A program made the translations under genes and the position numbers. From the NCBI RefSeq assembly GCF_000699445.3, contig NC_067196.1, positions 59,711,364-59,775,363 on the forward strand: 64,000 nt of DNA. The letters run 5' to 3'. Every line of letters starts with the position of its first letter. Within the stretch, counting starts at the first letter, position 1. Shown piece by piece: positions 12,591-22,247 of this stretch. The notes under the pieces are model-generated. The model worked only from the letters and a program-made list of their open reading frames with translations. It searched no databases and had not been told where the DNA came from. This DNA is from Schistosoma haematobium (lineage: Eukaryota; Platyhelminthes; Trematoda; Strigeidida; Schistosomatidae).

Positions 12591-12938
12591 TTAACTGACT
12601 GGGGATACTCTACAACCAGTAAAAGAAGTTACGCAAACGGACAAATTAGTGTTCCCGTCTACTAGCCTCCGTTTGCGCGTATCGATGATCAGATTGTGGT
12701 GTTGTAGAAGGTCCATACCAATGATTGGTATAGAAACATCTGCAACAACGAAAATCCAGTGTATGGGTTTGCGTAAACCCACGTTAAGGTAAACGTACCT
12801 TTTGCCATACGTAGCGATCGGTTTTCCGTTTGCCGCCTGTAAGTTTAGGGTCGATTCGTGTAGTCGGTCGTTAGGATTTGCTGGGAGAACGCTAACTTCT
12901 GCGCCAGTGTCGACGAGGTAGCGAACTCTCGTTGTCAC
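12591..12938 (-). pseudogene. Gypsy-1 aspartic protease
   Basis: This encodes the retropepsin domain: RYLVDTGAEVSVLPA carries the catalytic Asp-Thr-Gly, and IIGMDLLQHHNL is the flap-distal GMDFL-type motif. The frame stops at 12,591, four bases before the RT frame opens in another phase, so a one-base indel has separated protease from RT. It is in a different frame from Gag as well, which in Gypsy elements is often a programmed shift. Confidence 0.85.
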
Positions 12939-12985
12939 ATCTGTGACGAATAACAGACGGCTATGTTTGCCGGCTACGGTTGCCG

Positions 12986-13819
12986 TTAACGCGTGCCGGC
13001 TTGGAAGTTTCCCGGATTGTTTTTCGAATCAGTCGGTTTCGTGTTGGGAAAATTGCAGGGTTTTCTGCAATTTCTGGAAAACTTTCCATACTGGTTATGA
13101 TACCAGCACCAGTCGGGATTATCCGTCTCTCGTGGTCTAGAGACAGATCGCTTACGAGAAATGTTTCTACGTGGAGTGCGCGATCTCTTACGGTCGGTAC
13201 GAAGACTAAGATAACGCGTGAGTGTGTGACATAAGTCGGTTATATCATTCTGAGTCGTTTGAGGTTTTTCTTTGACTGAAAATACCTCTCTAGTAGACGA
13301 TTTCGTTATTTCTAAAATACGGTCGGCAGATGCAACTAGCTCGTCTAAGGCGTTGTTCTGGAACGAGACCAGAACTGCTTGCACCTGTTGGGGAAGTTTT
13401 GACAAGAAGAGTTGTTTGAATAGACCTTCATCGAAAGTTCTTGGGCCTATTACCTCTCTCATCCGTTGCAACATGTCCGTCGCAGAACTGTGTTGCAGGT
13501 CGATGTTATTGAAGAGTTGACCTAACCTTTGTCGATCGGTTAGGTCTCCTCGTTTGAGAATCGAGCGTTTTAAGATTTCGTAAGGTTCGGAAACATCACT
13601 AGTAAACATACTAGGTGTTACGTACCTGTTGAATCCGCGCGGTAGTGCCTTGACTACTGCGAGGAATTGTGCACGTGTGTCGTTCACGCCGTGCTCGGAG
13701 AAGTCGGCTTCTGCGTAGCAAAACCAGGCTTCGATGTTGTCGGGCCAGAAAGGCATCAGTTGAAACGAAGGTGGGGACAAGGTCTTAAGCTTGAGTACTT
13801 TAGGTGTCTGTTCAGTCAT
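12986..13819 (-). CDS. Gypsy-1 Gag (capsid and CHCC nucleocapsid)
   Basis: This 277-residue frame starts at the first ATG inside the element. The middle part (about residues 20-170) is the helical capsid region with FWPDNIEAWFCYAEADF, typical of flatworm Gypsy Gag. An Arg/Ser-rich stretch (about 205-232) precedes a CWYHNQYG...CRKPC box (CX2HX9CX3C, about 237-253). That is the CHCC zinc box of the CsRn1/Boudicca group. Gag packages element RNA into particles. The frame is intact even though Pol is broken. Confidence 0.88.
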   Translation of the reverse strand: MTEQTPKVLKLKTLSPPSFQLMPFWPDNIEAWFCYAEADFSEHGVNDTRAQFLAVVKALPRGFNRYVTPSMFTSDVSEPYEILKRSILKRGDLTDRQRLGQLFNNIDLQHSSATDMLQRMREVIGPRTFDEGLFKQLFLSKLPQQVQAVLVSFQNNALDELVASADRILEITKSSTREVFSVKEKPQTTQNDITDLCHTLTRYLSLRTDRKRSRTPRRNISRKRSVSRPRETDNPDWCWYHNQYGKFSRNCRKPCNFPNTKPTDSKNNPGNFQAGTR

Positions 13820-13855
13820 GATGAAATATGAAGTACGATTATGAACGAGGAAAAG

Positions 13856-13872
13856 ATATATATATATATATC
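13856..13872. repeat. Short (TA)n run in the Gypsy-1 leader
   Basis: An alternating TA run just upstream of Gag on the element's strand. Confidence 0.8.
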
Positions 13873-13985
13873 CAAGAAAAAATACGAAAAAAATTCACAA
13901 TGTTTAAAAAAATAAAAAAAATAAGGCAATGATATATAAAAATCCCAAAAAGGAACAGACTCACAGTTGCAATAAGGTGTACCAG

Positions 13986-14003
13986 ATCACGACGGTCTCA
14001 CCA
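13986..14003 (-). promoter_or_regulatory. Gypsy-1 primer-binding site, tRNA-Trp-like
   Basis: One base inside the 5' LTR the minus strand reads TGGTGAGACCGTCGTGAT. The TGG pairs with a tRNA CCA end. The rest resembles the complement of the 3' end of animal tRNA-Trp with about three mismatches, the primer reported for CsRn1-type elements. The tRNA assignment is an inference. Confidence 0.65.
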
Positions 14004-14004
14004 A

Positions 14005-14322
14005 TGATGATGTCACAGGTATTCAGTGTTTGACAACGCTTCTACCAGTAACACCTAATATATTTCGTTCCCACCCAGAGAAATCAAAAGACAGAGTCGA
14101 GGAGATCGGAAGAGTGTATTTGGCGATTACCAATATATCGGAATTCTCTGATCTAATCTGGCTAGCGATTGCGGTTGATATTGAGCACGGCGTAACCACA
14201 CGTGATCTGGTGCGGATGCCTGACCGAGCGCCTTCAGCTAGATGAGTCCACTAAAACATATGGTCAGCATCCAATGTCGAAAACTTAGTGCTATTTATTT
14301 TGGGGATTTATTTACCGCTAAA
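14005..14322 (-). repeat. Gypsy-1 5' LTR
   Basis: This 318 bp partner of 9052-9374 has the same inner end (TGATGATGTCACAGG on the plus strand). At the outer end TACA has become TAAA. AAAG follows directly as the right target-site duplication. Confidence 0.92.
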
Positions 14323-14326
14323 AAAG

Positions 14327-15362
14327 CACTATTAAACACACCACAAATGTAACAGGGCCTAGTACCACAAAAGTAGGGATGGTGTAGAGATAACTCCATT
14401 CTACTTATGTAAGATCCATTTTGAATGTTTTGTGTGTTGGTGAAAATCCCTTAATGTATATACTTGTGCTTTGTTCCTATTAATCCCCTTAGTTGTACAT
14501 TGTTGTCTTTTGATTACATTTGAATTGTTAATACTTGTATTTTTTATCATAGTTTTTGTTTTTCTTATGCGTTCACTAAATTTGTGTTTCTTCCCGAACT
14601 GCATCTGTGTTGTTTTACTTGACACTTGTTCTTGGCGGTAGCCATATTGATTTGCTCCTCCTTTTGTGCGTGTGTTCTATCCAGCCAGGATAGAACAACG
14701 TTCATTTGTTGTGACTGGTAATTTTCTCTCATCTTTTATCAACTCCTTTATTTATTGTCATTTAGATTTATTGATTGAACAATTATTGGTTGAATAGCCG
14801 GGTGGTAATATTTGTTTAGGTAACGATTTACATTTAAATTTATGATGAATTATAGAACCGCTATTTACCCGATTACTTGTTTTGATTTCGACGGGAAAGG
14901 GCGCGTGTCTAAAGTACCTGGACGGTTATTCTTCAACATCCAAACCGTAGTTTGGATTCTACACTTATGTCTGTAAGACGGGACGTCTTGGTAGAACACG
15001 GCTTCTTATGGTCTGTTAGAATGTCACGAATCAGTAATAGTTATGCTGATTTCTTATACAAAATAACTGTTTGACTAATGTCTGTAACCTTAATCGGCTT
15101 CACTTCCTACTGTGAAATGCCAATGCAAGCAATATCGGACAATTTTGCTTAGTAGGAGCTTACTCTACAGAAGTCATAACAGTGAGAACGAGTTATTATA
15201 ATTTCGATGAAAAAAGCCGGTTTGTATCCGAACACTGCGTTTTTCTTAATAAACTTTAAAAATACACTTAGTCCTAAACTTCCAGCTCTTTTGAACCGCC
15301 TCCATTTGTATAACCCTTCGTTCACCAAATGCCATACTTTGGCTCGTAGTCTTTAACCTGGT
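14327..15362. other. Spacer between the two Gypsy elements, no gene seen
   Basis: AT-rich. The only structure noted is a perfect 9-base inverted repeat with a 5-base loop (GTTCTATCC / GGATAGAAC) near 14,672-14,694. It has no known role that I can name. Confidence 0.5.
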
Positions 15363-15367
15363 GATAT

Positions 15368-15633
15368 TTCGTGTCTATAGGTAACTCTCGTGCTATTGAT
15401 AGAAGAAACCAGACAAGTAGTGAATAGGTCTTTATTTCGATCTTAGCGCAGTCACAGTGGAGCGTGGGATTATCTGTTCAGACAAACAAAGGCTCTCAAC
15501 ATTCAATATAAGATAATGGGGAATATAACGCTTATACAAAACAAGGAAGTGAATGAATACTTGAACAATGCTGTTTTGGCATATGCTTGGTTGTTTGAGG
15601 TCAACTCTTAACCAACCAACCTAAGCTGTTACA
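15368..15633 (-). repeat. Gypsy-2 3' LTR
   Basis: This is 266 bp, the same length as 21,977-22,242. On the element's strand it begins TGTAACAGCTTAGG and ends GACACGAA. Against its partner I count one change near 15,403 (A/G) and one near 15,570 (G/A), so roughly 99% identity. Confidence 0.93.
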
Positions 15634-15649
15634 TTAGCTTCCCCCTAGA
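15634..15649 (-). promoter_or_regulatory. Gypsy-2 polypurine tract
   Basis: On the minus strand this reads TCTAGGGGGAAGCTAA, directly next to the 3' LTR. Confidence 0.7.
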
Positions 15650-15762
15650 ATCGACTTCCGTAAGAACGTCGGTTCGATTAACCTAACTATCGAAAACACC
15701 TTAGTTCTATTTCTCGTCCCAAGGGAAAATTATCAACTCGCTCACTGTTTGACTTACAATCA

Positions 15763-16038
15763 GTGACGACTGACGCTGTCAACGATAGTCCATGGATGTC
15801 TCTTCATTTACTAGCTTGTCATCTTATTTTGTGGCATGTGATTTCTTCTACAAATATCGCTGACGGTTTGCTGCGTGCTTTCAAGAGAAAGTGTGAGAAT
15901 GTGGAACAAGAATATCTGAGGAAGTGCCGCGAGCGGGCTACCCAACACCATGTTGGTGAGGTACGATTTTTCCGTGCTCAGACCGGCTATCAGGTGTTTA
16001 CTCACCTGCCTCTTGAGTCGCCCTCAAGTAAAAAGTAA
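15763..16038 (+). other. 91-residue open frame antisense in the Gypsy-2 3' region, unknown
   Basis: This frame lies opposite in strand to the element. It encodes an acidic and basic residue-rich stretch (FKRKCENVEQEYLRKCRERA) and has a composition more like coding DNA than its surroundings. I do not recognise the protein. It could be a captured piece of host sequence or a chance frame. Confidence 0.25.
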
Positions 16039-16646
16039 AGAAGAATCTACTTCAAAGGTAATGGTCAAAATCAAGCAAACCTGAAGAACTGCTCCACTGC
16101 CTGCATAAAATAATAAGATACAAAATGGAAATACATAAATGTAATTGATAATTGTTCGGTTCCATGTAAGTGCTTGGTCTCCAGAACGGATTGGTATTCT
16201 GGAAGGGAATAGACATAGTGTAGATATCTTGTGCACGAAAACCCATGAAAAGAATACTCTTTTGTAATGCATATATGTAAAAGGGTGAACTTGCTAGAAG
16301 TTGGACTCTTCAACAAAATCGATCAAACGCGTGACCTTGAGCCTGTGATGACCGCGTTTTACAACTAGGTGCGTAACCAAGGGTGCATCAGAGTACTCCA
16401 CAAAACGGAAAAGAATACACGGTTAAGAAGCAAAAAAATTGTGTAGAGTATGCGGATCAAGTACAGTTGTGTCAAATACCCTTTTCTGGTTTGATTTAGG
16501 TATGCATGATATACTGAAGCAATATTTCGTCAATTCATCCAAGTAACGAATTGGTTTGCACCTCAGAAGTGTGTAAGTCGTATTACTCATTAGTATTATG
16601 AGTGATTAATTGGTGTAAGGAAATATTGAAGTCACTTCCTCCGTGG

Positions 16647-16720
16647 TCTGATGTGGTTGAACGGCTGAGCACGCGGTCTAGCATTCAGAAGGGCAGAGGT
16701 TCGAGTGCGTGTGGGGCCTG
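16647..16720 (+). other. tRNA-derived sequence (SINE head or tRNA pseudogene)
   Basis: An A-box-like TGGTTGAACGG at 16,654-16,664 and a B-box-like GGTTCGAGTGC at 16,698-16,708 are 44 bases apart start to start, the normal spacing in a tRNA gene. Clear acceptor-stem pairing is not visible, so this is more likely a tRNA-derived SINE or relic than a working tRNA. It sits in the 3' untranslated part of Gypsy-2, on the opposite strand to the element. Confidence 0.55.
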
Positions 16721-17689
16721 CGTTTTTGTTCACCAGACCCACCTTCAATACGATGTTTGTTGCCCGTAAGTCGCGCACATATGAGAGAAAAAATGACAAG
16801 AGGACAGATTGATATATCAAAGTGCCATATTGGAAAAGTATAGGTTCTTTGTTTACATGAATATTATTACTATAGAAAAAAAACTACAAGTTTAGTAAAT
16901 TTCCATTTTACGTTATATTTAAACCAACGAATATATATATATATCAGTTATTGACATAAAATGTCTTTTTTATAACGCTAATGTTAAGTTCCAGGACTTT
17001 GTATGGGCCACTAATAATAATTGGTTTAACGTTAGCATAGCTGTGATATTCATATTGTCAGTTCAATGTTATGATTACCAAAAAAGTTCCCTTATAAGTT
17101 GTTTAAAATTAGGTATGTGGAATCAATGCGGCTGACATAGTAACCTTACAGTAACGCACTGTACTATATCTTCACGGTTATTGATTCTTAAATGTCAGAA
17201 ATTAAAAAAAATCTGAATATTGCCAATAAAGATGGGTTATATGATCACACTAAAAAGCATGCTGCAGGGAAACTGGTTAAGTCATTACGTAAGTTTCCTA
17301 AACATGAAAAAAAATGATGAGAACTTTAATAAGCACTTGACCATGGTTTAATCCAAAATGTTGTCTAGAAAACTACTTATTAATAGTAGTATTAATCGTA
17401 TCAAGCTACTAAACATATCCTCAACCGAAAACTTTTAGAAGTAGTTCATATGGTATATATTGTATAGCCAGTCTACGTGAAAAATGTATATAAATATATA
17501 AGAAGTACAGCCAACATAGTTAATTAACCAGAAAAAGAAATTATAAAACTCGCCTGGGTTGCTTTTTGAATTCGTTGTATTTGCCAGTGTTAGTTGTATG
17601 AGTTTGATTAAAATCCTCAGCCATCGTTTCGGAATACCTAGCTTATGTGTCCAGTATTTAAAAAAAATATTTAACATAACACGTATATA

Positions 17690-20275
17690 TCAAAGGTAAA
17701 AGGTCTGGGGAGTTGTCGGTGAGGCGGAATGAGGAAAAAAAATTATTTTTAAGTAGATGCAGGGTGTGATTAGCTGCGTGGTTAGATTTAATCCTGCAGC
17801 CGAAACTGTCAACATCCTTGACTGACTAATTGGATGTGCCCAGCGAACCGTTTTAGTCATTTGTAAAGATTTATTATCTTTACATTTCGATTCCGTAATG
17901 GATTTGTCAGTTAAACGATCTAACAACACGTATGGTGGTTCATGATCTAGATAAGCCGGCTTTAGCCTATCAATACTTACTGTGTCGATGTTTCCATGTT
18001 TTTCTATCACGAAATATTTAGATTTTCTTGAGATGACTTTGAAAGGACCTTCAAATGGAGGACTGAGTGGTGCTTTTATTTTGTCACATCTTATCCAGAC
18101 GTGCGTGCAATTGCTTAGGTCTTTAGGTATATATACGGCGCGCGATTGTTCACGAGTATTAATCGGCTTAATTTTAGACATGTGGTCCCGTAGTTGATCT
18201 ACATAATTTTCTAAATTAAGTTTTTGACTGTTAGTATTAGGGTTAATAAATTCACCTGGTAGTCTCAGAATTGTTCCGAAAACCAGTTCCGCAGCTGATA
18301 ACTGTGCGTCAGTTTTGACAGATGTTCGTATAACCAACATAACCAACGGTAGGAATTCTGTCCACTGATTGGGGTTTGAGTGAGATATAAGGGCGGTTTT
18401 TAGCTGACGGTGAAAACGTTCTACCATCCCATTAGCCTGAGGATGATATGCAGTGCAGCGTATCCTATTGGAGCCTAGAAGTTTAGCCAAGTTATTAACT
18501 AGTTCGGATTCGAATTGCGCTCCTCTATCCGTCGTTATTGTTATGGGTGTACCAAAAATGGTTACCCAGTTCTGCATGAAAACTTTGGCTACTGTTTCCG
18601 CTGTGATGTCCGCTATCGGGATGGCTATAGGGAATCTGGTAAATCGATCTATGCATGTAAAAAGATAATTGAAACCGTTTGAACGTGGTAAAGGACCTAC
18701 CAAGTCGATATGCACATGGGCAAAACGTGCATCTGGTTGCGAGAAAACACCTATGGGTGAATTTGTGTGACGATTAATCTTTAATTGTTGACATGCTGAA
18801 CACTCTCTAACCCATTTGTGTACATCCTTCTGTAAATTCGGCCATATATATCTGGCATTGATTAGTTTTGTTGAAGCTTTTGCGCCAGGATGAGACAAAG
18901 AATGAAAGTTATCATATATCAGCTTTCGCATATTTTTGGGAACGAAAGGTCGCGGCATTGCCTTGGTCGTGTCACAATAAATTAGAATACCATCGATAGG
19001 TGATGGGAATTGTTTTAAATTAAGACTTGAATTGTTTGTTTTAAGTAGGTTTTGTAATTCTAGATCCTGCTCTTGTTCGTGTCTTAACGTCTCGAAGTTT
19101 ACTGTAGACTGCTGTAGCACGTTCATTTCTAGTCTGGATAAAGCATCTGCCGCCTGATTGTCCTGACCTTTGACATGTCGGATATCGCTTGTGAACTGTG
19201 ATATATAGTCAAGGTGTCGGACTTCTCGAGGTGAGTATTTATCGGCTCTCGCTTTTAATGCATTCGTCAGTGGTTTGTGATCCGTAAAGACTATAAATTC
19301 CCTACCTTCTAACATGTGTCGGAAGTGTTTAATGGTCAGGTAGATTGCAAGAAGTTCTCGCCCGAAGGTAGAATACCTTGTTTCGGCTGGAGCGAGTCTT
19401 TTCGAGAAGAAACCAATTGGTTTCCAGGCGTTTTTAACCGGTTGGTTAAGGGTACCGCCTACTGCTTTATCTGAAGCATCCACCATCAAAGCAAGTGGGG
19501 AAAGAGAATTCGGATATATCAACGTAGTTGCTTGAGCCAGTTTATCTTTAAGCTGTTTAATAGCTTCGATGGCGTCAGAAGAAAGTTTGAATTCTTTTGG
19601 TTTTCCTTTAAGTGAATCTGTCAAAGGTTGCATTAATTGTGCACAACCTGGTATGAATCTGCGATAAAAGTTAATTAGACCTAGAAAACTTCTCAGTTGT
19701 GTTAGAGAACTAGGTATGGGGTATTGTTTGATGGTATCCACTTCTTTTTTGATAGGTTTAATCCCTTCTGGGCTTATTGTGTGACCGAGAAATTCTAAAG
19801 TTTGAACACCGAAAACACACTTACTTTGATGTATGTTTATTCCATGTTCATCCAGTCTTTTCAACACTGCTTGTACATGCTGTTCGTGTGATTGCAAATC
19901 GGGGCTGGCAATTAACAAGTCGTCTATATACCCCTGCGCAAATGGCATATCTCGAAGTAGGTTATCTATGAATCTTTGAAATGTCTGTGCCGCATTTCTC
20001 AGGCCGAATGGCATGCGTACAAACTCGAATAAGCCAAAGGGTGTAGTAATAGCTGTCTTGGGGATATCTTCATCAGCCACTGGGATATTGTGATATGCCC
20101 TGACTAAATCAATTTTAGTGAATATGTTCATACCCTGTAAACCGTTTGTGAAATCTTGGATATGCGGTATTGGGTACCTATCTGGTACGGTTTGACGGTT
20201 TAGGGCTCTGTAATCCCCGCACGGTCGCCAGTCACCTTCATTCTTCTTTGGGACCATATGCAAAGGGATGCCCAT
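17690..20275 (-). pseudogene. Gypsy-2 Pol: reverse transcriptase, RNase H, integrase
   Basis: This long open frame encodes, in order: RT with [41 protein letters not shown] and a YIDD catalytic box (most Gypsy have YVDD); RNase H with [11 protein letters not shown] and TDHKPLTN; and integrase with an HPGAKAS ... CSACQ zinc motif, DDE core motifs ([32 protein letters not shown]), and a chromodomain-like end ([27 protein letters not shown]). No stop interrupts it. The beginning of RT lies in the upstream frame 20,200-20,874, in a different phase because one C is missing from a C run at about 20,265. With that break the copy would make truncated Pol, unless the base is a sequencing error. Confidence 0.92.
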
Positions 20276-20874
20276 TGACTATCAGAGGGACGGATAATAC
20301 CCAATTGTAGCATATAATCAAACTCGGCCCTAGCGATTTTGAGCTTATCTGGTGCTAGTCTCCTGGGTTTTGCAAAAACCGGTGCACCTTCGGTTTTGAT
20401 AGTGTGACTCACTTTTAGTTTGTCTTTAGAAGGCTGTGGGTTTGGTTTAGTTAAGTTTGGAAATTCCGCGAGTATATCTTGGAATTTCGCTGTTGTTACT
20501 GGAGGAGTTTGAATCAAGTTAAGAGAGCTGATGTGACTTTCTTTGCCTTTTGTGTAATACGAAGTTTCTTTTAGTGTTAATCGCCGTTTCTTGGTGTCAA
20601 CTAGAAATTCGTATCTCTCTAGAAAGTCCATCCCCAGTATTGCCAGATCTAAGTCGGCTACCGTGAAAACCCAAGGGAATTGCCTCCTGAACCCCAAATC
20701 TAGGGTTAAAGTTTTCTGCCCAAATGTCGCAATTTTAGTTTTATTTGCAGCTTGAAGTGTAATTGATGATGTTTCTCGACTAATCTCAGTTTTATTTTGA
20801 GGGATGATGCTAAGAGCAGCGCCAGTATCCACCACGAAATTCAAGCCAGAATTTCTGTCTCTAACATAAAACAA
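20200..20874 (-). pseudogene. Gypsy-2 aspartic protease and N-terminal RT linker
   Basis: FVVDTGAALSIIP carries the retropepsin Asp-Thr-Gly and ILGMDFLERYEF the second conserved motif. The linker with GAPVFAKPRRLAPDKL and [17 protein letters not shown] is the conserved entry to RT. The frame then runs off into unrelated residues ([10 protein letters not shown]...) because of the one-base loss at about 20,265. It overlaps the RT frame by about 76 bases. It is out of phase with Gag, as is common between Gag and Pol. Confidence 0.88.
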
Positions 20875-20921
20875 GCGACTGTTTGGGCGCCCCTCCTCAG
20901 TCGTTGCGACCTGGGGAGGGG

Positions 20922-21767
20922 TTACTCGTTTCCCGCTGCCTTAGGATTATGCTTAGGCCAGGCGCATGGTTGCATGCACTTGGTTGAGTTGACACCAAAC
21001 TTCCAGTGGTACCAACAAAACTGCCCAGATTGTCTGGACATTTGTGACCTGTTTTGTGACTTGGCTCGTTGTCGTTGTGGTGACCTGCTCCTGTTTCTAT
21101 GACCCATTTGCATTCTGGTAACAGCCTCAGTGAGACTCTTAACGCTCGCAATGAGTCCTTCTATTACGGGGTCTTTTGCTGATTCTACTTTTTGTGTGTG
21201 ATTTATTGTGCCTGATCCAGTTGGAGGACCTCTTTCCATTATTCTGTCGGCTATACGCGCTAAATGAGATAATGAGGTTTCAGAATCTTGTGCATCCAAA
21301 CAGTGTTGGACGTAGCATGGGAGAGCTTGTATCCATCCTTGTTTTAGGACTGCTCCACCCACTGTGTTATCACCCACTAAGACTTGGAGGTGACGTAAAA
21401 ACTGTGACGGCGACCGATCACCTAGTGTTTCACCTTGAAAAAGTCTTTGAATTCTTTGACTATCTGATAATGATAAACGGTTCATTATCTCTCTTCTTAA
21501 GATGGTGTATGGTTGTGGTGATGGCGGATCTAAAATCAAGTCACGGACTTCTTTGGTGACTGAAGGAGGAAGGATAGAACACAAATCTCTATAGCGAATC
21601 CCTTCAGATTTGATATTGTGTCTCGTGAAATAATGCTCTAGTTGAGCAAACCACAACTCAGGATCACTACGATCAAATTCTGGAATACGGGATTTCGTAG
21701 TCATAACAGTGTCTATCTCCACTGGTGACAAATCATCCAGATTATGGGTTTCTATTGAGTCTGACAT
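20922..21767 (-). CDS. Gypsy-2 Gag (capsid and CHCC nucleocapsid)
   Basis: This intact 281-residue frame has a capsid-like region around residues 30-190 (FDRSDPELWFAQLEHYFTRH), then an Arg/Ser/Gln-rich basic linker (RNRSRSPQRQRAKSQNRS). A CWYHWKFG...CMQPC box (CX2HX9CX3C) follows near residues 250-268. The arrangement matches the Gypsy-1 Gag, though the sequences differ widely, so these are two families of the same clade. Confidence 0.88.
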   Translation of the reverse strand: MSDSIETHNLDDLSPVEIDTVMTTKSRIPEFDRSDPELWFAQLEHYFTRHNIKSEGIRYRDLCSILPPSVTKEVRDLILDPPSPQPYTILRREIMNRLSLSDSQRIQRLFQGETLGDRSPSQFLRHLQVLVGDNTVGGAVLKQGWIQALPCYVQHCLDAQDSETSLSHLARIADRIMERGPPTGSGTINHTQKVESAKDPVIEGLIASVKSLTEAVTRMQMGHRNRSRSPQRQRAKSQNRSQMSRQSGQFCWYHWKFGVNSTKCMQPCAWPKHNPKAAGNE

Positions 21768-21956
21768 GAGGTATGTGACAAATATAGCAATAAAGTTAGC
21801 ACGAAAAAATGGTTTCTATAACACGAATAACTTAAGGTAATTAAAAAAAAGAAAAAACTATTTATATATCCAACTTAGTTTACGGATAATCAGGTCTACT
21901 TTTACGATTGAGTACAAAAAATATAATATCAATAACAAAAATGAGGTTAAATTTGT

Positions 21957-21974
21957 GTTCAAAAGGGCTCACCA
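21957..21974 (-). promoter_or_regulatory. Gypsy-2 primer-binding site
   Basis: Two bases inside the 5' LTR the minus strand reads TGGTGAGCCCTTTTGAAC. It opens like the Gypsy-1 site (TGGTGAG). The later TTTTGAACAC matches a more distal part of the tRNA-Trp complement, as though several bases were missing in between. The tRNA assignment is inferred. Confidence 0.55.
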
Positions 21975-21976
21975 AT

Positions 21977-22242
21977 TTCGTGTCTATAGGTAACTCTCGT
22001 GCTATTGATAGGAGAAACCAGACAAGTAGTGAATAGGTCTTTATTTCGATCTTAGCGCAGTCACAGTGGAGCGTGGGATTATCTGTTCAGACAAACAAAG
22101 GCTCTCAACATTCAATATAAGATAATGGGGAATATAACGCTTATACAAAACAAGGAAGTGAATGAATACTTGAACAATACTGTTTTGGCATATGCTTGGT
22201 TGTTTGAGGTCAACTCTTAACCAACCAACCTAAGCTGTTACA
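21977..22242 (-). repeat. Gypsy-2 5' LTR
   Basis: This is 266 bp, nearly identical to 15,368-15,633. It is followed by GATAT, the right target-site duplication. Confidence 0.93.
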
Positions 22243-22247
22243 GATAT

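Larger units (their letters stand above)
9052..14322 (-). mobile_element. Gypsy-1: complete LTR retrotransposon, CsRn1/Boudicca-like, inactivated
   Basis: This 5,271 bp element reads on the minus strand. It has LTRs at both ends (14,005-14,322 is the 5' LTR and 9052-9374 the 3' LTR) and AAAG on both flanks (9048-9051 and 14,323-14,326). A primer-binding site lies next to the 5' LTR and a purine tract next to the 3' LTR. Order of domains: Gag, protease, RT, RNase H, integrase. Gag ends in a CX2HX9CX3C box. This CHCC form, rather than CCHC, is known from the CsRn1/Kabuki/Boudicca group. Two in-frame stops and frame changes in pol show it is not autonomous. Confidence 0.92.
15368..22242 (-). mobile_element. 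Gypsy-2: young, nearly intact LTR retrotransposon of the CHCC-Gag group
   Basis: This 6,875 bp element reads on the minus strand, with 266 bp LTRs that differ at only about two positions and a GATAT target-site duplication (15,363-15,367 and 22,243-22,247). It has Gag (20,922-21,767), protease plus the start of RT (20,200-20,874), and RT-RNase H-integrase (17,690-20,275). The break that I can see is one missing base at about 20,265. A long 3' untranslated internal part (15,634-17,689) is unusual and holds a tRNA-like sequence. LTR identity points to a recent insertion. Confidence 0.93.

Noticed and set aside
14672..14694. Perfect 9 bp hairpin GTTCTATCC / GGATAGAAC
   Set aside because: Isolated, with no neighbouring gene, repeat partner or known site.
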